A stretch of DNA of 64,000 nt. It comes from Fusibacter sp. 3D3. Lineage in GTDB: Bacteria; Bacillota; Clostridia; Peptostreptococcales; Acidaminobacteraceae. A program made the translations under genes and the position numbers. This document shows positions 17,783 to 27,003 of the stretch, one piece after another. The stretch is taken from assembly GCF_001748365.1 (NCBI RefSeq), contig NZ_BDHH01000003.1, positions 40,302 to 104,301 on the forward strand, given 5' to 3'. Position 1 is the stretch's first letter; every line of letters begins with the position of its first letter. The notes beneath the pieces were generated by a model, which searched no databases, was not told the origin of the DNA, and saw only the letters and a list, made by a program, of their open reading frames with translations.

Positions 17783-17814
17783 GCGAAACTGACTTTTGAC
17801 ACTATAACCATAAA
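17779..17814 (+). repeat. Copy A of a dispersed sequence shared with 58821-58854
   Basis: The sequence GTGC(T)GCGAAACTGACTT, then two variable bases, GA-ACTA and AACCATAAA recurs 41 kb away. Short identical edges of this kind often mark the end of an insertion sequence that has otherwise been lost. Confidence 0.5.
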
Positions 17815-17820
17815 TTGAAA

Positions 17821-17858
17821 AAGTGGGCATTTGAGGAACTCCTCGGCTCACTTTTTTT
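17821..17858 (+). terminator. Rho-independent terminator
   Basis: AAGTGGGC...GAGGA pairs with TCCTCGGCTCACTT (one mismatch and a small internal loop), then seven T. From here to 18077 no gene is visible. Confidence 0.65.
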
Positions 17859-18076
17859 ATGTGCAGGGTTCTCGCCAAGGGTTAAATCTGATATTTAATT
17901 CAATGTTTATAGAATTATAATCTCTGTAATGTTAAAATAGAGGGGACAGTATGAAATCTGACAATTGAGTGTCTAATTTATTGTTGTATCATCGAGCTGA
18001 TTATTTTAGAGACACAAATCTAAAACGGATGAATACAGCATAATAGAAAATAGATTAAATAAAAGGAGTGTAATGA

Positions 18077-19222
18077 ATGGGACTTTTTAATTTTATCAAA
18101 GGTGAATTCCTTGAGGTTGTTCATTGGGAAGACAGTTCTCAAGACACGATGGTATACAAATTTCCGATGACGGACAAGCAACAGATCAAAGAAGGCGCAC
18201 AACTTATCGTCAGACCTTCTCAAGTGGCGATATTCGTTTACGAAGGACAGATTGCGGACGTTTATGAGCCAGGTAAATACGAGCTACATACAGCAACCAT
18301 GCCGATATTCACATCGCTCTCCAACTGGAAATTTAAATTTGAGAATCACTTTAAAACAGATGTTTATTTTATAAACATGAAGCAGTTTACCAACCAAAAA
18401 TGGGGCACTACAAATCCAATTATGATGAGAGATGCGGATTTTGGGATTTTAAGACTTAGAGGCTTTGGGGTTTACTCATTTAGAGTGGGCGATGCGGTTA
18501 CATTCTTAAAAGAAGTCTTTGGATCGAACAAGTTTTTTACCGTGGATCAAATCAACGAGCATCTAAAAAGCTTAATCGTGTCCAGTGTTTCAGATGTCAT
18601 TGCAGAAGCTAAAATTCCAGCAATGGACTTGGCGACTCAGTATGATGAAATTGGTCAACTTGCCATGGCAAGAATCACAGATCGGTTTGGAGTCTACGGA
18701 TTGATGATCTCTGACTTTGCAGTAGAGAACTTATCGTTGCCAGAATCGGTTGAAAAAGCCATCGATAAGAGAACCGAAATGGGTGCACTTGGCGACCTTA
18801 ATCAATATATGAAATTCCAAACAGCAGAAGCGATCAGAGATGCTGCTCAAAATACAGGTGGTGGTCTAGCAAGTATGGGTGCTGGCATGGGTGCTGGTGC
18901 AGGCATTGGCAAAATGATGGCAGATTCTATGGCATCCCCCAACCAAACTCAGGGTCAATCTCAAGCTCAACAACAAATTGAGACCGTTGCGTGTGGACAG
19001 TGCGGTGCACAGAACCGAAAAGGCGCAAAATTCTGTGGAGAATGTGGTTTAAGCTTCATTAAAAATTGCATCGCTTGTGGTCATGAAATCGATCCAAATG
19101 CGAAATTCTGTAGGGAATGTGGTGCGAGTCAAGTCGTTGAAAGCAAATGTCCTAAATGTGGTGAAAACATAGATGTAAATGCCAAATTCTGTCCGCATTG
19201 TGGGGAATCGACAAAAGCCTAG
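18077..19222 (+). CDS. SPFH-domain protein with three C-terminal zinc ribbons (YdjI-like)
   Basis: 381 residues. The N-terminal 230 form an SPFH/virion-core-like domain (VHWEDSSQDTMVYKFPM, then LIVRPSQVAIFVYEGQI). A Gly/Ala/Met-rich linker (about residues 262-290) leads to three CxxC-x(n)-CxxC modules: CGQCG...CGECG, CIACG...CRECG and CPKCG...CPHCG. It resembles B. subtilis YdjI, which acts with YdjG and PspA in membrane stress. The RBS AAAGGAG is 9 bases before the ATG. It is followed 9 bases later by a zinc-ribbon membrane protein, the YdjG-like partner. Confidence 0.85.
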   Translation: MGLFNFIKGEFLEVVHWEDSSQDTMVYKFPMTDKQQIKEGAQLIVRPSQVAIFVYEGQIADVYEPGKYELHTATMPIFTSLSNWKFKFENHFKTDVYFINMKQFTNQKWGTTNPIMMRDADFGILRLRGFGVYSFRVGDAVTFLKEVFGSNKFFTVDQINEHLKSLIVSSVSDVIAEAKIPAMDLATQYDEIGQLAMARITDRFGVYGLMISDFAVENLSLPESVEKAIDKRTEMGALGDLNQYMKFQTAEAIRDAAQNTGGGLASMGAGMGAGAGIGKMMADSMASPNQTQGQSQAQQQIETVACGQCGAQNRKGAKFCGECGLSFIKNCIACGHEIDPNAKFCRECGASQVVESKCPKCGENIDVNAKFCPHCGESTKA

Positions 19223-19231
19223 GAGTAGATC

Positions 19232-20470
19232 ATGAAATCCAATAATAACCTTGAAATAAATGAAAATGATGATCTTAATAAGAGTGAAGACCTGCCTCTA
19301 TCTTTTGTTGAAGAGGATGAGGGTGAAGAGCCTGTAGCAGAGGCATACGAGTCGAATTTTGAAAACTCATTGGTCACTCAATGTCCAGCTTGTGCGGGCA
19401 ATATGGTTTTTAATCCAGATAAGGGCAATCTAAAATGCCCTTACTGTGCGAACGAAAAAGACATTGCCTCTGATAACAAAGAGATCGAAGAGCGGTGTTT
19501 TGAATCTGCACTTGCTGAAGGTGCCAGAACTTGGAACGATGATGATATCAAGAGTTTTTCGTGTAAGAACTGCGGGGCAGAGCTTATCTTCGATGCGCAT
19601 ACTCAAGCGCAATTTTGTAACTATTGTGGTTCATCGCATATCACTTTTCAAGAAGCGGAAAATACCATACCACCGCAATATTTGGTGCCGTTTTCTGTCA
19701 CTGAAAAACTGGCGGGGGACCACTTCAAAGAATGGATTACAAAGCGTTGGTTTGCACCTAATGATTTGAAGAATTCTTATAAAAACAATAAATTGTTGGG
19801 CACTTACATCCCGCATTGGACTTATGATTCCAATACCTACTCTTATTACACTGCTCAACGTGGGGATTATTACTATGTCACCCGAACGAGAACGGTAAAC
19901 GGTAAAACAGAGACTTATCAAGAGCGACGAACGAGGTGGACACCTGTAAGTGGTGACTACAAGCGGTTTTTTGATGATGTACTCGTTAGAGCTTCTAAAA
20001 AAGTGGACAACAAGCTCATCAATAAAATTCAGCCTTTTACACTTGGCGAACTCAAAGGTTATAAACCGGAATACCTTTCAGGTTTTTACGCTGAACGCTA
20101 CAGCGTCTCTTTAGAAGAGGGCTGGGAAGAGGGGAAGGTAGAAATAGATCGAGATTTAAACTCTGAAATCACGAGAAAAATTGGTGGCGACACGGTACGC
20201 TTCTTAAGTATAAAGACGCAGTATAATGAGGTCACTTTTAAACACATTCTGTTACCCGTGTGGCTTTCGAGCTTTAATTATCATGAAAAGCTCTATCAAT
20301 TTATGATCAACGGCCAATCGGGTAGAGTTATTGGGGAGTACCCTAAGAGTGCCATCAAAATCACCTTGACAATTTTGGCGGTCCTTCTCGTGATCCTTAT
20401 TGTTTTTTTTGTCATGAGTTCAGGTGATGGTACCGTGGCAAGTCAGTTGGAATCATTGTACTTGGGCTAA
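19232..20470 (+). CDS. Zinc-ribbon membrane protein (YdjG-like, TFIIB/PriA-type ribbon)
   Basis: 412 residues. After an acidic, low-complexity first 45 residues come two zinc ribbons: CPACAGNMVFNPDKGNLKCP (with a following YC) and CKNCGAELIF...FCNYCG. The middle is a Tyr/Arg-rich beta region (YYYVTRTRTV), and a single transmembrane helix lies near residues 380-398 (ITLTILAVLLVILIVFFVM). This is the architecture of B. subtilis YdjG. The neighbouring SPFH gene strengthens the call. The two are probably an envelope-associated complex. Confidence 0.8.
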   Translation: MKSNNNLEINENDDLNKSEDLPLSFVEEDEGEEPVAEAYESNFENSLVTQCPACAGNMVFNPDKGNLKCPYCANEKDIASDNKEIEERCFESALAEGARTWNDDDIKSFSCKNCGAELIFDAHTQAQFCNYCGSSHITFQEAENTIPPQYLVPFSVTEKLAGDHFKEWITKRWFAPNDLKNSYKNNKLLGTYIPHWTYDSNTYSYYTAQRGDYYYVTRTRTVNGKTETYQERRTRWTPVSGDYKRFFDDVLVRASKKVDNKLINKIQPFTLGELKGYKPEYLSGFYAERYSVSLEEGWEEGKVEIDRDLNSEITRKIGGDTVRFLSIKTQYNEVTFKHILLPVWLSSFNYHEKLYQFMINGQSGRVIGEYPKSAIKITLTILAVLLVILIVFFVMSSGDGTVASQLESLYLG

Positions 20471-20532
20471 AAAACTGAAGTGTAGTATGATGTAAATTTT
20501 GTGGATCAAGGTGTAAGAGGAGAGCAGGTGTT

Positions 20533-21741
20533 ATGAGTCTAAAAATAATAGCGATAAGAACACTCATAAGCATACTGCTCTCTATTATGGCACTTTACTT
20601 TGAGAAGGCATCTGGTATGCGAAGCATTTACCTGATGCTTCTTTTAATGGGATTTATAACTCTCCCTGTGCTGCGCATTTGGGTTAAAAAGAACGGGCTC
20701 TATTTTCTAGAATGCGGCATTGTGTTTGGTCTTAACTATATGACACGATTTAGCTTGAATATGGTTTTTATTGCGTTTTATGTCATGATTCTTTTGGAAA
20801 GCTTTTTTACATCTGACCGTGATGAAGTATTAGAAGTCGGATTTTTATCGGCAGTCTTAATGGGCATTAACTTCTATGTTCTATTGCCTTATGGGGTTAA
20901 CTATAGACTCATTACCGAAATGGTTTTTCTGGAACTGATGCTCATGCTGGTGGTGGCAATGCTCTATTTTTTAAAATCCTATCGGCTTGAGAAAAAGAAA
21001 GTGGCGTCGTTACTCGAAGAAAATGAGCAGAAAAGAGAAGCCTTAGAAAAAGCGCTCTACACGGTTTCTGAGCAAAATGAATCCTATGAGCATGCTCAGG
21101 ACGAAGTCGTTAGATTGACTAGAGTTGCAGAGCGTGCAGAGCTTGCGGGTGCTTTACACGATACGATAGGCCATGAAATTACAGGTCTCATCATGCAGAT
21201 TGAAATGCTCAATATGCAGTATAAAGTGCCGCTGGCAAAAGAGGCTGCAGATCATGCCCGCGAGATTCTCAGAGGGATGAGGCAGGTCGTGGAGACACTT
21301 CAAATGCATTCCGTGAGTGAATCTACAACGATAAAACTCAAACAGAAAATCACTGCATTTTCAGAACAAACAGGGATTCAAGTCCATCTTAACTTTGAAA
21401 TCAATATGGAGATCTTTGAAGATGAATATAAGCAAATGATTTATCGAACCGTTCTTGAAGCGCTCACAAATACTGCAAAACATTCAAATGCAACTGAGAT
21501 TTGGCTGATTTTTAATACGTTGACAACAGGGACATATTTTTTAAAGCTTATGGACAATGGCAAAAATGAAAAATGGAATGAAGTTATAAGCGGTGAGCAC
21601 GCTGAGCTATACAGCGAAGGCAATGGCCTACGGTTTATTCGGAAAAGGGTACAAAAATTAGGCGGCATCGTAGAATATAAATGTGAGAGGGACGGCGGAT
21701 TTCAAATCATGATCCAATTTGAAGGAGGACTTCGTGATTAA
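20533..21741 (+). CDS. Sensor histidine kinase, NarL/LiaS type (HisKA_3)
   Basis: 402 residues. About five N-terminal transmembrane helices (to about residue 150) precede a coiled coil and the phosphoacceptor box LAGALHDTIGHEITGLIMQI. The ATPase N-box reads EALTNTAKHSNA and the G-box LMDNGKNEKW is slightly degenerate; GNGLRFIRKRVQKLGG is present. There is no large extracellular sensor, so it probably senses the membrane itself, as LiaS-type kinases do. It overlaps the response regulator by 8 bases and follows the SPFH/zinc-ribbon pair after 62 bases. Confidence 0.88.
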   Translation: MSLKIIAIRTLISILLSIMALYFEKASGMRSIYLMLLLMGFITLPVLRIWVKKNGLYFLECGIVFGLNYMTRFSLNMVFIAFYVMILLESFFTSDRDEVLEVGFLSAVLMGINFYVLLPYGVNYRLITEMVFLELMLMLVVAMLYFLKSYRLEKKKVASLLEENEQKREALEKALYTVSEQNESYEHAQDEVVRLTRVAERAELAGALHDTIGHEITGLIMQIEMLNMQYKVPLAKEAADHAREILRGMRQVVETLQMHSVSESTTIKLKQKITAFSEQTGIQVHLNFEINMEIFEDEYKQMIYRTVLEALTNTAKHSNATEIWLIFNTLTTGTYFLKLMDNGKNEKWNEVISGEHAELYSEGNGLRFIRKRVQKLGGIVEYKCERDGGFQIMIQFEGGLRD

Positions 21742-22369
21742 AATTGCAATCGTAGACGATCAAAAATTAATTATCAATGGCCTTTCGATGATGGTAAATT
21801 TGCAACCTGATATGGAAGTCCTTTGGACGGCAGAGCATGGCAAAGAAGCGCTTTTTAAAATCACTTCTGCACAGCCTGACTTAATTCTGATGGATATTAG
21901 AATGCCAGAGATGAATGGTGTAGAGGCGACCGCCTTGATTAAAAGAGATTATCCGGATACCAAAGTACTGGTACTGACGACCTTTAATGAAGATGCCTAT
22001 ATTTTCGAGACGCTAAAAGCTGGGGCAAGTGGCTATTTGCTCAAAGATGTGCCACCAGAAGAACTTTTGGATGGGATCAGAAAAGCGGTTAAAGGTGGTA
22101 CAGTGATAGAACCCAGTGTGGCTTCAAAAGTGGTAAAGAATCTCTCGAGGATTGATGAAAATGTTCAAAACGAAATTAGAGAAAAACTCACAACCAGAGA
22201 ATTTGAAATTTCAAAAATGATTTCAGAGGGTCTGAGCAACAAAGAAATCAGTGAACTCTTATTTCTATCAGAGGGAACGGTTAAGAACCATTTGACCAAT
22301 GCACTGGAAAAGCTGGAGCTGAGAGATCGAACACAGCTTGCAATCCTAATGCTTAAGAATCAAATGTAA
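21734..22369 (+). CDS. NarL/LiaR-type response regulator
   Basis: 211 residues. The receiver domain begins IKIAIVDDQKLI, with the phosphoacceptor in LILMDIRMPEMNG, Thr in VLVLTTFNE and Lys in GYLLKDVPPEEL. The C-terminal LuxR-type helix-turn-helix reads LSNKEISELLFLSEGTVKNH. The start is GTG at 21734, six bases after GGAGGA; an upstream ATG at 21719 lies inside the kinase gene. It is translationally coupled to the kinase and is its cognate partner. Confidence 0.92.
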   Translation: MIKIAIVDDQKLIINGLSMMVNLQPDMEVLWTAEHGKEALFKITSAQPDLILMDIRMPEMNGVEATALIKRDYPDTKVLVLTTFNEDAYIFETLKAGASGYLLKDVPPEELLDGIRKAVKGGTVIEPSVASKVVKNLSRIDENVQNEIREKLTTREFEISKMISEGLSNKEISELLFLSEGTVKNHLTNALEKLELRDRTQLAILMLKNQM

Positions 22370-22473
22370 TCAGAGCAAAGTGCTTTTAAGCACGGTAGAA
22401 ATATTTTGACATGATGATGAAAGGAGAATATACGGCTCTATAGTTGAAATTTGTAAAGCGTATAAAAGGTAAA

Positions 22474-23229
22474 ATGGAAAAAATAACGTTAAAAAATTCA
22501 CGTGAGTTGAAATTAGTAGGCAATATCTATAAAGCAGGAGATGAGTCGTTGGTGATTATGTGCCACGGGTTTGCTTCGGATCAATATGCGAATGGTAGGT
22601 TTGAAAAACTGGCAGGGGCCTTAAATGAACAGGGCATAAGTGCTTTATCATTTGATTTTAGCGGATGTGGTGAAAGCGATGATGAGTCGTTAACAGCGGA
22701 TAAATTATCGGATGACTTAACGACTGTGATAGATTATGTGAAAACATTAGGGTATAAAAAAATAGCACTGTTTTCACATAGTTTGGGAGCCTTTATTTCA
22801 CTAAAGGCGTATTCCAAAGACATTCAGACCATGGTGCTGTTAGGGCCTCTCACTGGAGCGCTCAATTTTAAATCAGATGAATTTTATACTGCGGAACAGC
22901 TTGAAGACCTAAAGGAAAAGGGCTGTTTTACCATAAAGAGTGAAAATCACATTCGAACAGAAGTGGTTGTGGACAAGCAATTGCCACTAGACATTGCACA
23001 GATCAATCAAAAGGAACTCTTTGGAAATCTCGGATGTCCTATTTTGATGATTCATGGGGATCAAGGCGAAATGGAACATACTTTATTTCCAAGTTCTAAA
23101 GAAGCGATAAAACTGCTCTCGGATGATTCTACATTAGTTGTCATTGAGGGTGCAAGTCATAGCTTTGTTGAAAAATATGATAAAGTGGTTAAATTGTCAG
23201 TAGATTGGATTTTAAATTATTTGAGTTAA
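22474..23229 (+). CDS. Alpha/beta hydrolase (serine hydrolase)
   Basis: 251 residues. Oxyanion region MCHGFASDQYANGRFEKLA, nucleophile in FSHSLGAF, Asp in MIHGDQGEMEH and His in EGASHSFVEKY: a complete catalytic triad. It resembles acyl-peptide or cinnamoyl-ester hydrolase-like enzymes of the YitV/dienelactone type. The ATG at 22474 with AAAGG upstream was chosen over a TTG at 22444. It is 100 bases downstream of the response regulator and stands alone. The substrate is unknown. Confidence 0.8.
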   Translation: MEKITLKNSRELKLVGNIYKAGDESLVIMCHGFASDQYANGRFEKLAGALNEQGISALSFDFSGCGESDDESLTADKLSDDLTTVIDYVKTLGYKKIALFSHSLGAFISLKAYSKDIQTMVLLGPLTGALNFKSDEFYTAEQLEDLKEKGCFTIKSENHIRTEVVVDKQLPLDIAQINQKELFGNLGCPILMIHGDQGEMEHTLFPSSKEAIKLLSDDSTLVVIEGASHSFVEKYDKVVKLSVDWILNYLS

Positions 23230-23345
23230 ATTGATTTAATTTTAAAATTGGCTAATAGAGGGGATTTGTAGTAACGCGAGCAATGGTCTTTAGTCATAGT
23301 GTTTTAAAAAGATGCCCTTATGAGTACGTTGTGGAATAGATTGTT

Positions 23346-23404
23346 GAGTTTCGTCGTGAGTTTCGTTGTGTACGTGGTACACAACGAAACTCACAACGAA
23401 ACTC
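23346..23404. repeat. 28-bp near-perfect inverted repeat with internal GAGTTTCG units
   Basis: 23346-23373 and 23377-23404 are inverse complements with one mismatch and a 3-base loop. Each arm contains GAGTTTCGT/ACGAAACTC units, and two further ACGAAACTC units follow up to about 23440. This dense iteration of a 9-11-base word does not look like a normal terminator. The genuine terminator lies further on at 23460. Confidence 0.7.
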
Positions 23405-23459
23405 CTGTGGTATACAACGAAACTCAACGAAACTCACAACGGCACTATTGTTTGAAAAT

Positions 23460-23488
23460 AACCATGACTTTTGTCATGGTTTTTTTTA
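23460..23488 (+). terminator. Rho-independent terminator
   Basis: AACCATGAC pairs perfectly with GTCATGGTT around a TTTT loop, and eight T follow. Confidence 0.75.
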
Positions 23489-23600
23489 TAGAGTCATGAC
23501 AAAGGTCTCGTGTGTTAAAGTTTGTTAGAGTTTATAATGAATTTAAGATCAAGCGCTATAAATGATCAAGACGATGATAGAAACCGATAGGAGGTTTATT

Positions 23601-24662
23601 ATGAATTTGAAAACAACGCTTCATAGAAAATATACGAAAGGCCTTATCTTATTTTTATTATTCTCATGGATCCTTACAGGGTGTCTCGGAAAAGAAGACT
23701 ATAAAGCCTATAAAGACGCTGCTGTTAAAACCGATGCGATCCAAAAGGGTGCTCAATCGGTTAAGGTCGCTGTAAATCAAACGCTTTTTGAAGAGGCTGA
23801 ACCACAAAATGTAACAACATTAAAAGGCTTAGAAACCTTAAAATTTGATTTGTCAGGTCAATTTGATTATGAAAAGAATTTGGCGCTTTATGACATTTAT
23901 TATTATTATAATGACCTCGGAAATGACATCAAATACATCCAAAAATCGGAGACAGAACAATACATCAAAATCCCGATGTTTAAAGATTACTTAAAGCTGA
24001 ATGCTCAGTCCTTTGCAAGTGAAGGTAGTAATGAAACCACTCCTGTAAAAGGTGAATTTGGTTCGGCGGATATTTTTAAAACCATCATTGATGAAATCGG
24101 TATAGAATGGAACACCATGATTCAAAAAGAAAATATTTTCGTTGGTGAAAAAACAACGATTAAGAACGAAGATGGCGATGTAAAAGCCACTAAGTTTACG
24201 ATTAAACCCACAACTGAGCAACTGGAACTCATAAGTGATCGGATCAAAACAAGTTTATTGGCGCATACCGATGAGCTCGCAAATGCTTTTAATCAATTTT
24301 CAAGGAATGGCATGTCTACAAATGGTGGCGCAATCGCTAATAATGATAGCAAAAAGATGAAAATGGATGCAGAGGAGATCCATGCACTCATCGAAAATTT
24401 GATGTCTAACATGACGATTACGCATTATGAAGAAGTAGCCTATGTGGATTTGGATGGGTATATAATAGAAGAAACCACCACAATCGGCATAGACTATACC
24501 CAAACGGATCAGTTTACACCTTTATTTAAAGCTCAGGAAATCGTCATCAATTCCAAGTTTTGGGGCATAGAAAAAACGCAAAAATTTGATTTCCCAGAAA
24601 TTGATGAAAGTAATAGTAAGTCAATGGATGCCTTTGATTTTAGCGGTGACTTAGCAGAATAG
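23601..24662 (+). CDS. Secreted lipoprotein of unknown function, linked to an ABC exporter
   Basis: 353 residues. The signal peptide (KGLILFLLFSWILTGC) has the lipobox ILTGC, so it is lipid-anchored outside the membrane. The mature part is rich in Asp/Glu/Lys with alternating strands (LKFDLSGQFDYEKNLALYDI) reminiscent of LolA/LppX-like lipid-carrier or DUF6612-like folds, but I cannot assign a family. The ATG at 23601 is preceded by AGGAGG; an earlier ATG at 23562 lacks a site. The ABC transporter genes start 52 bases downstream, so it may hand over or sense the exported substrate. Confidence 0.7.
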   Translation: MNLKTTLHRKYTKGLILFLLFSWILTGCLGKEDYKAYKDAAVKTDAIQKGAQSVKVAVNQTLFEEAEPQNVTTLKGLETLKFDLSGQFDYEKNLALYDIYYYYNDLGNDIKYIQKSETEQYIKIPMFKDYLKLNAQSFASEGSNETTPVKGEFGSADIFKTIIDEIGIEWNTMIQKENIFVGEKTTIKNEDGDVKATKFTIKPTTEQLELISDRIKTSLLAHTDELANAFNQFSRNGMSTNGGAIANNDSKKMKMDAEEIHALIENLMSNMTITHYEEVAYVDLDGYIIEETTTIGIDYTQTDQFTPLFKAQEIVINSKFWGIEKTQKFDFPEIDESNSKSMDAFDFSGDLAE

Positions 24663-24714
24663 ATGAGCACAATAGATTAGCAGCGGCAATATAACCACAG
24701 AAGGAGAGGCTCAT

Positions 24715-25650
24715 ATGATGTTAGAAATAAAAGGACTTATAAAAAAATACGGTGAATTCACAGCAGTGGATGACATCGCGCTTCATATAGATGAAGGGGA
24801 AATCGTAGGCCTTTTGGGGCCTAACGGGGCAGGAAAATCCACCACGATTTCCATGATTGCCACGCTCTTTAAACCCGATTCGGGTGAGATCTTGTTTGAG
24901 GGCAAAGATATCGTCAAGAATCCGAAAGTGATTCAACCTTTCATAGGCTATGTGCCACAAGAGATTGCACTTTATGAAACGCTTTCAGGGTATGAAAATC
25001 TGAAATACTTTGGGGCCTTATATGGTCTCAATGGCAAGGCACTCAAAGATCAGATTATGAGAATTTCTGAAATCATCGGCATAGGAGATCGGCTTAAGGA
25101 TCGAGTAAGCACTTATTCGGGCGGCATGAAGAGACGGATCAATATAGGTGTGGGCCTTCTACACAATCCAAGGCTCGTGATCATGGATGAACCCACAGTA
25201 GGCATAGATCCTCAGTCAAGAAATCACATTTTAGATACAGTCAAGAAATTGAAGACAGAAGGCATCAGTGTACTTTATACCAGCCATTATATGGAGGAAG
25301 TTGAGGCGCTATGTGAACGTATTTATATTATGGACCATGGCAAGATCATAGCAAATGGGACTCAAGACGCCTTGCTTGAACAGTCTAAAATACAAAGTGG
25401 CATGAAACTCAAGTTTGAAAAACCAGTGGCGCAGATCGTAGATCAGATTAAGGCCATTTCATGGGTGACCAAGGTCAAAGTTTTAGATGAATATGAAATT
25501 GCCATTCAGTCCACTGGGAATGGGAATAGCCACAAGGACATACTCAAAGCTATTATGGCAATGGATTCGGGACTGGTTTCATTTGATATTCAAAAGCCAG
25601 ACCTTGAACAAGTGTTTTTACACATGACAGGTCGAGGGCTCAGAGATTAG
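24715..25650 (+). CDS. ABC exporter ATP-binding protein (ABC-2/DrrA-NatA type)
   Basis: 311 residues. Walker A LLGPNGAGKSTTI, signature YSGGMKRRINIGVGLL, Walker B LVIMDEPTVGID and switch SHYMEEVEALC. The C-terminal extension of about 90 residues is as in DrrA/NatA/YhaQ exporters. It drives the two membrane subunits that follow; gene spacing is 9 bases. Cargo could be an antibiotic, lipid or ion, undecided. Confidence 0.9.
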   Translation: MMLEIKGLIKKYGEFTAVDDIALHIDEGEIVGLLGPNGAGKSTTISMIATLFKPDSGEILFEGKDIVKNPKVIQPFIGYVPQEIALYETLSGYENLKYFGALYGLNGKALKDQIMRISEIIGIGDRLKDRVSTYSGGMKRRINIGVGLLHNPRLVIMDEPTVGIDPQSRNHILDTVKKLKTEGISVLYTSHYMEEVEALCERIYIMDHGKIIANGTQDALLEQSKIQSGMKLKFEKPVAQIVDQIKAISWVTKVKVLDEYEIAIQSTGNGNSHKDILKAIMAMDSGLVSFDIQKPDLEQVFLHMTGRGLRD

Positions 25651-25659
25651 GAGGAAAAA

Positions 25660-27003
25660 ATGATCTTAAAAATACTTAAAAAAGACATAATCGTCCTCTT
25701 TTCTGAACGTAGAAATTTGATGATCTTTATCTTAATGCCCATTATCTTGACAACGATTTTAAGTTTTTCACTCAAGGGGAGTTTTGGTGAAAGTGGTAAG
25801 TTTGATGCGATTAAAGTAGGTATTGTAAAAGCTTATGATAAAGAAGCCGAAGTCGCTTATTTTAAGACGAAAATATCAAGTTATGTGGACATAAATACAG
25901 TGATCCCCCAAGAAAATAATTTGGATTTTGAAAAAGTATTTTTTCAGGATTTTCTAGGAAATGATGGGGTTAAAACTATTATGACCAGTGTGGTTATGAC
26001 AGATGAAGAAGCACAAAATGCGCTTTTGAAGGGTGAGATTGTGGCTGTTTTTTATTTGCCTAAAAATTTTATTTACGATCAACTCATTAATTTTACCATG
26101 CCTTATCGGAATGAAATTCATATCAAAATGATTTCAGACCCTGATGCGCAATATGCATCGCAAATAGCGGAATCCGTTATGATGAGTTATTTTGATCTTA
26201 TGAACGAAAAAGTAATTCAAAAAAATGTCTTTATAGAAGTGGGTGCATCTTATTTGGATATCCAAACACTTTTGTCGCATATGGGAGATCTAATGGATCC
26301 CAATGGCGAAGGCACAATGGACCTGTACGGACGTGATAACTCAAACCAAAGTGGGATTCAATATGAAACCCTCAATGGGGATAAAGCAGTGGATAGCTTT
26401 ACTTACTATAGCATTGCCATGATGTCGATGTTCATACTTTATGCATCGGGTTATGTGGGGCGTGAACTTTTAAGAGAAAAGAAAATGCAAACGTTGAGTA
26501 GGGGAACTGTGGCAGGGATCACTAAAGTTATGGTGCTCACCAGTAAGTTTTTAATGACCTTAATCTTATGCATGGTTCAGATGTCATTTCTCTTAATTTA
26601 TGCCAAGTTAGTTCTAAAAGTGAATTGGGAGAGACCCTTAATGATGGCTGTAGGTATTTTCTTCAGTGCACTTGCGGTAAGTGGACTTGGTATTTTTATC
26701 AGTGCGATTACGTTGACTCAAGATTCCTATAAAGTTGCCAATATATTTGAAAATGTATTGATTCATATATTTGCTTTATTTGGCGGGAGCTATATTCCAC
26801 TGGAAGTGTTGCCATCCGCTGTGGTCAAATTGAAATTCATCGCTCTAAACGGTGTGGTTCTGGATCTGTTTCTCAGTATTTACAAAGGTGTTGAGCTGGG
26901 TAAACTCATATCGCAGCTTGGCTTATTAACGCTTATCAGCATCTGTTTTTCGGTGGTTGCAGTCTGGATTGTCATCAAGAAGGAGGCGCAGGATTATGCT
27001 TAA
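25660..27003 (+). CDS. ABC-2 type permease
   Basis: 447 residues. One N-terminal transmembrane helix (LMIFILMPIILTTILSF) precedes a long extracytoplasmic domain of about 200 residues, then five C-terminal helices. This is the YhgE/ABC-2_3 arrangement. RBS AGGAGG is 6 bases before the ATG. It overlaps the next permease gene by 8 bases, so the exporter is probably a heterodimer. Confidence 0.88.
   Translation: MILKILKKDIIVLFSERRNLMIFILMPIILTTILSFSLKGSFGESGKFDAIKVGIVKAYDKEAEVAYFKTKISSYVDINTVIPQENNLDFEKVFFQDFLGNDGVKTIMTSVVMTDEEAQNALLKGEIVAVFYLPKNFIYDQLINFTMPYRNEIHIKMISDPDAQYASQIAESVMMSYFDLMNEKVIQKNVFIEVGASYLDIQTLLSHMGDLMDPNGEGTMDLYGRDNSNQSGIQYETLNGDKAVDSFTYYSIAMMSMFILYASGYVGRELLREKKMQTLSRGTVAGITKVMVLTSKFLMTLILCMVQMSFLLIYAKLVLKVNWERPLMMAVGIFFSALAVSGLGIFISAITLTQDSYKVANIFENVLIHIFALFGGSYIPLEVLPSAVVKLKFIALNGVVLDLFLSIYKGVELGKLISQLGLLTLISICFSVVAVWIVIKKEAQDYA

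Noticed and set aside
23346..23440. Possible small CRISPR array from repeated ACGAAACTC
   Set aside because: The repeats are 9-11 bases in both orientations with no uniform spacers and no cas genes nearby.
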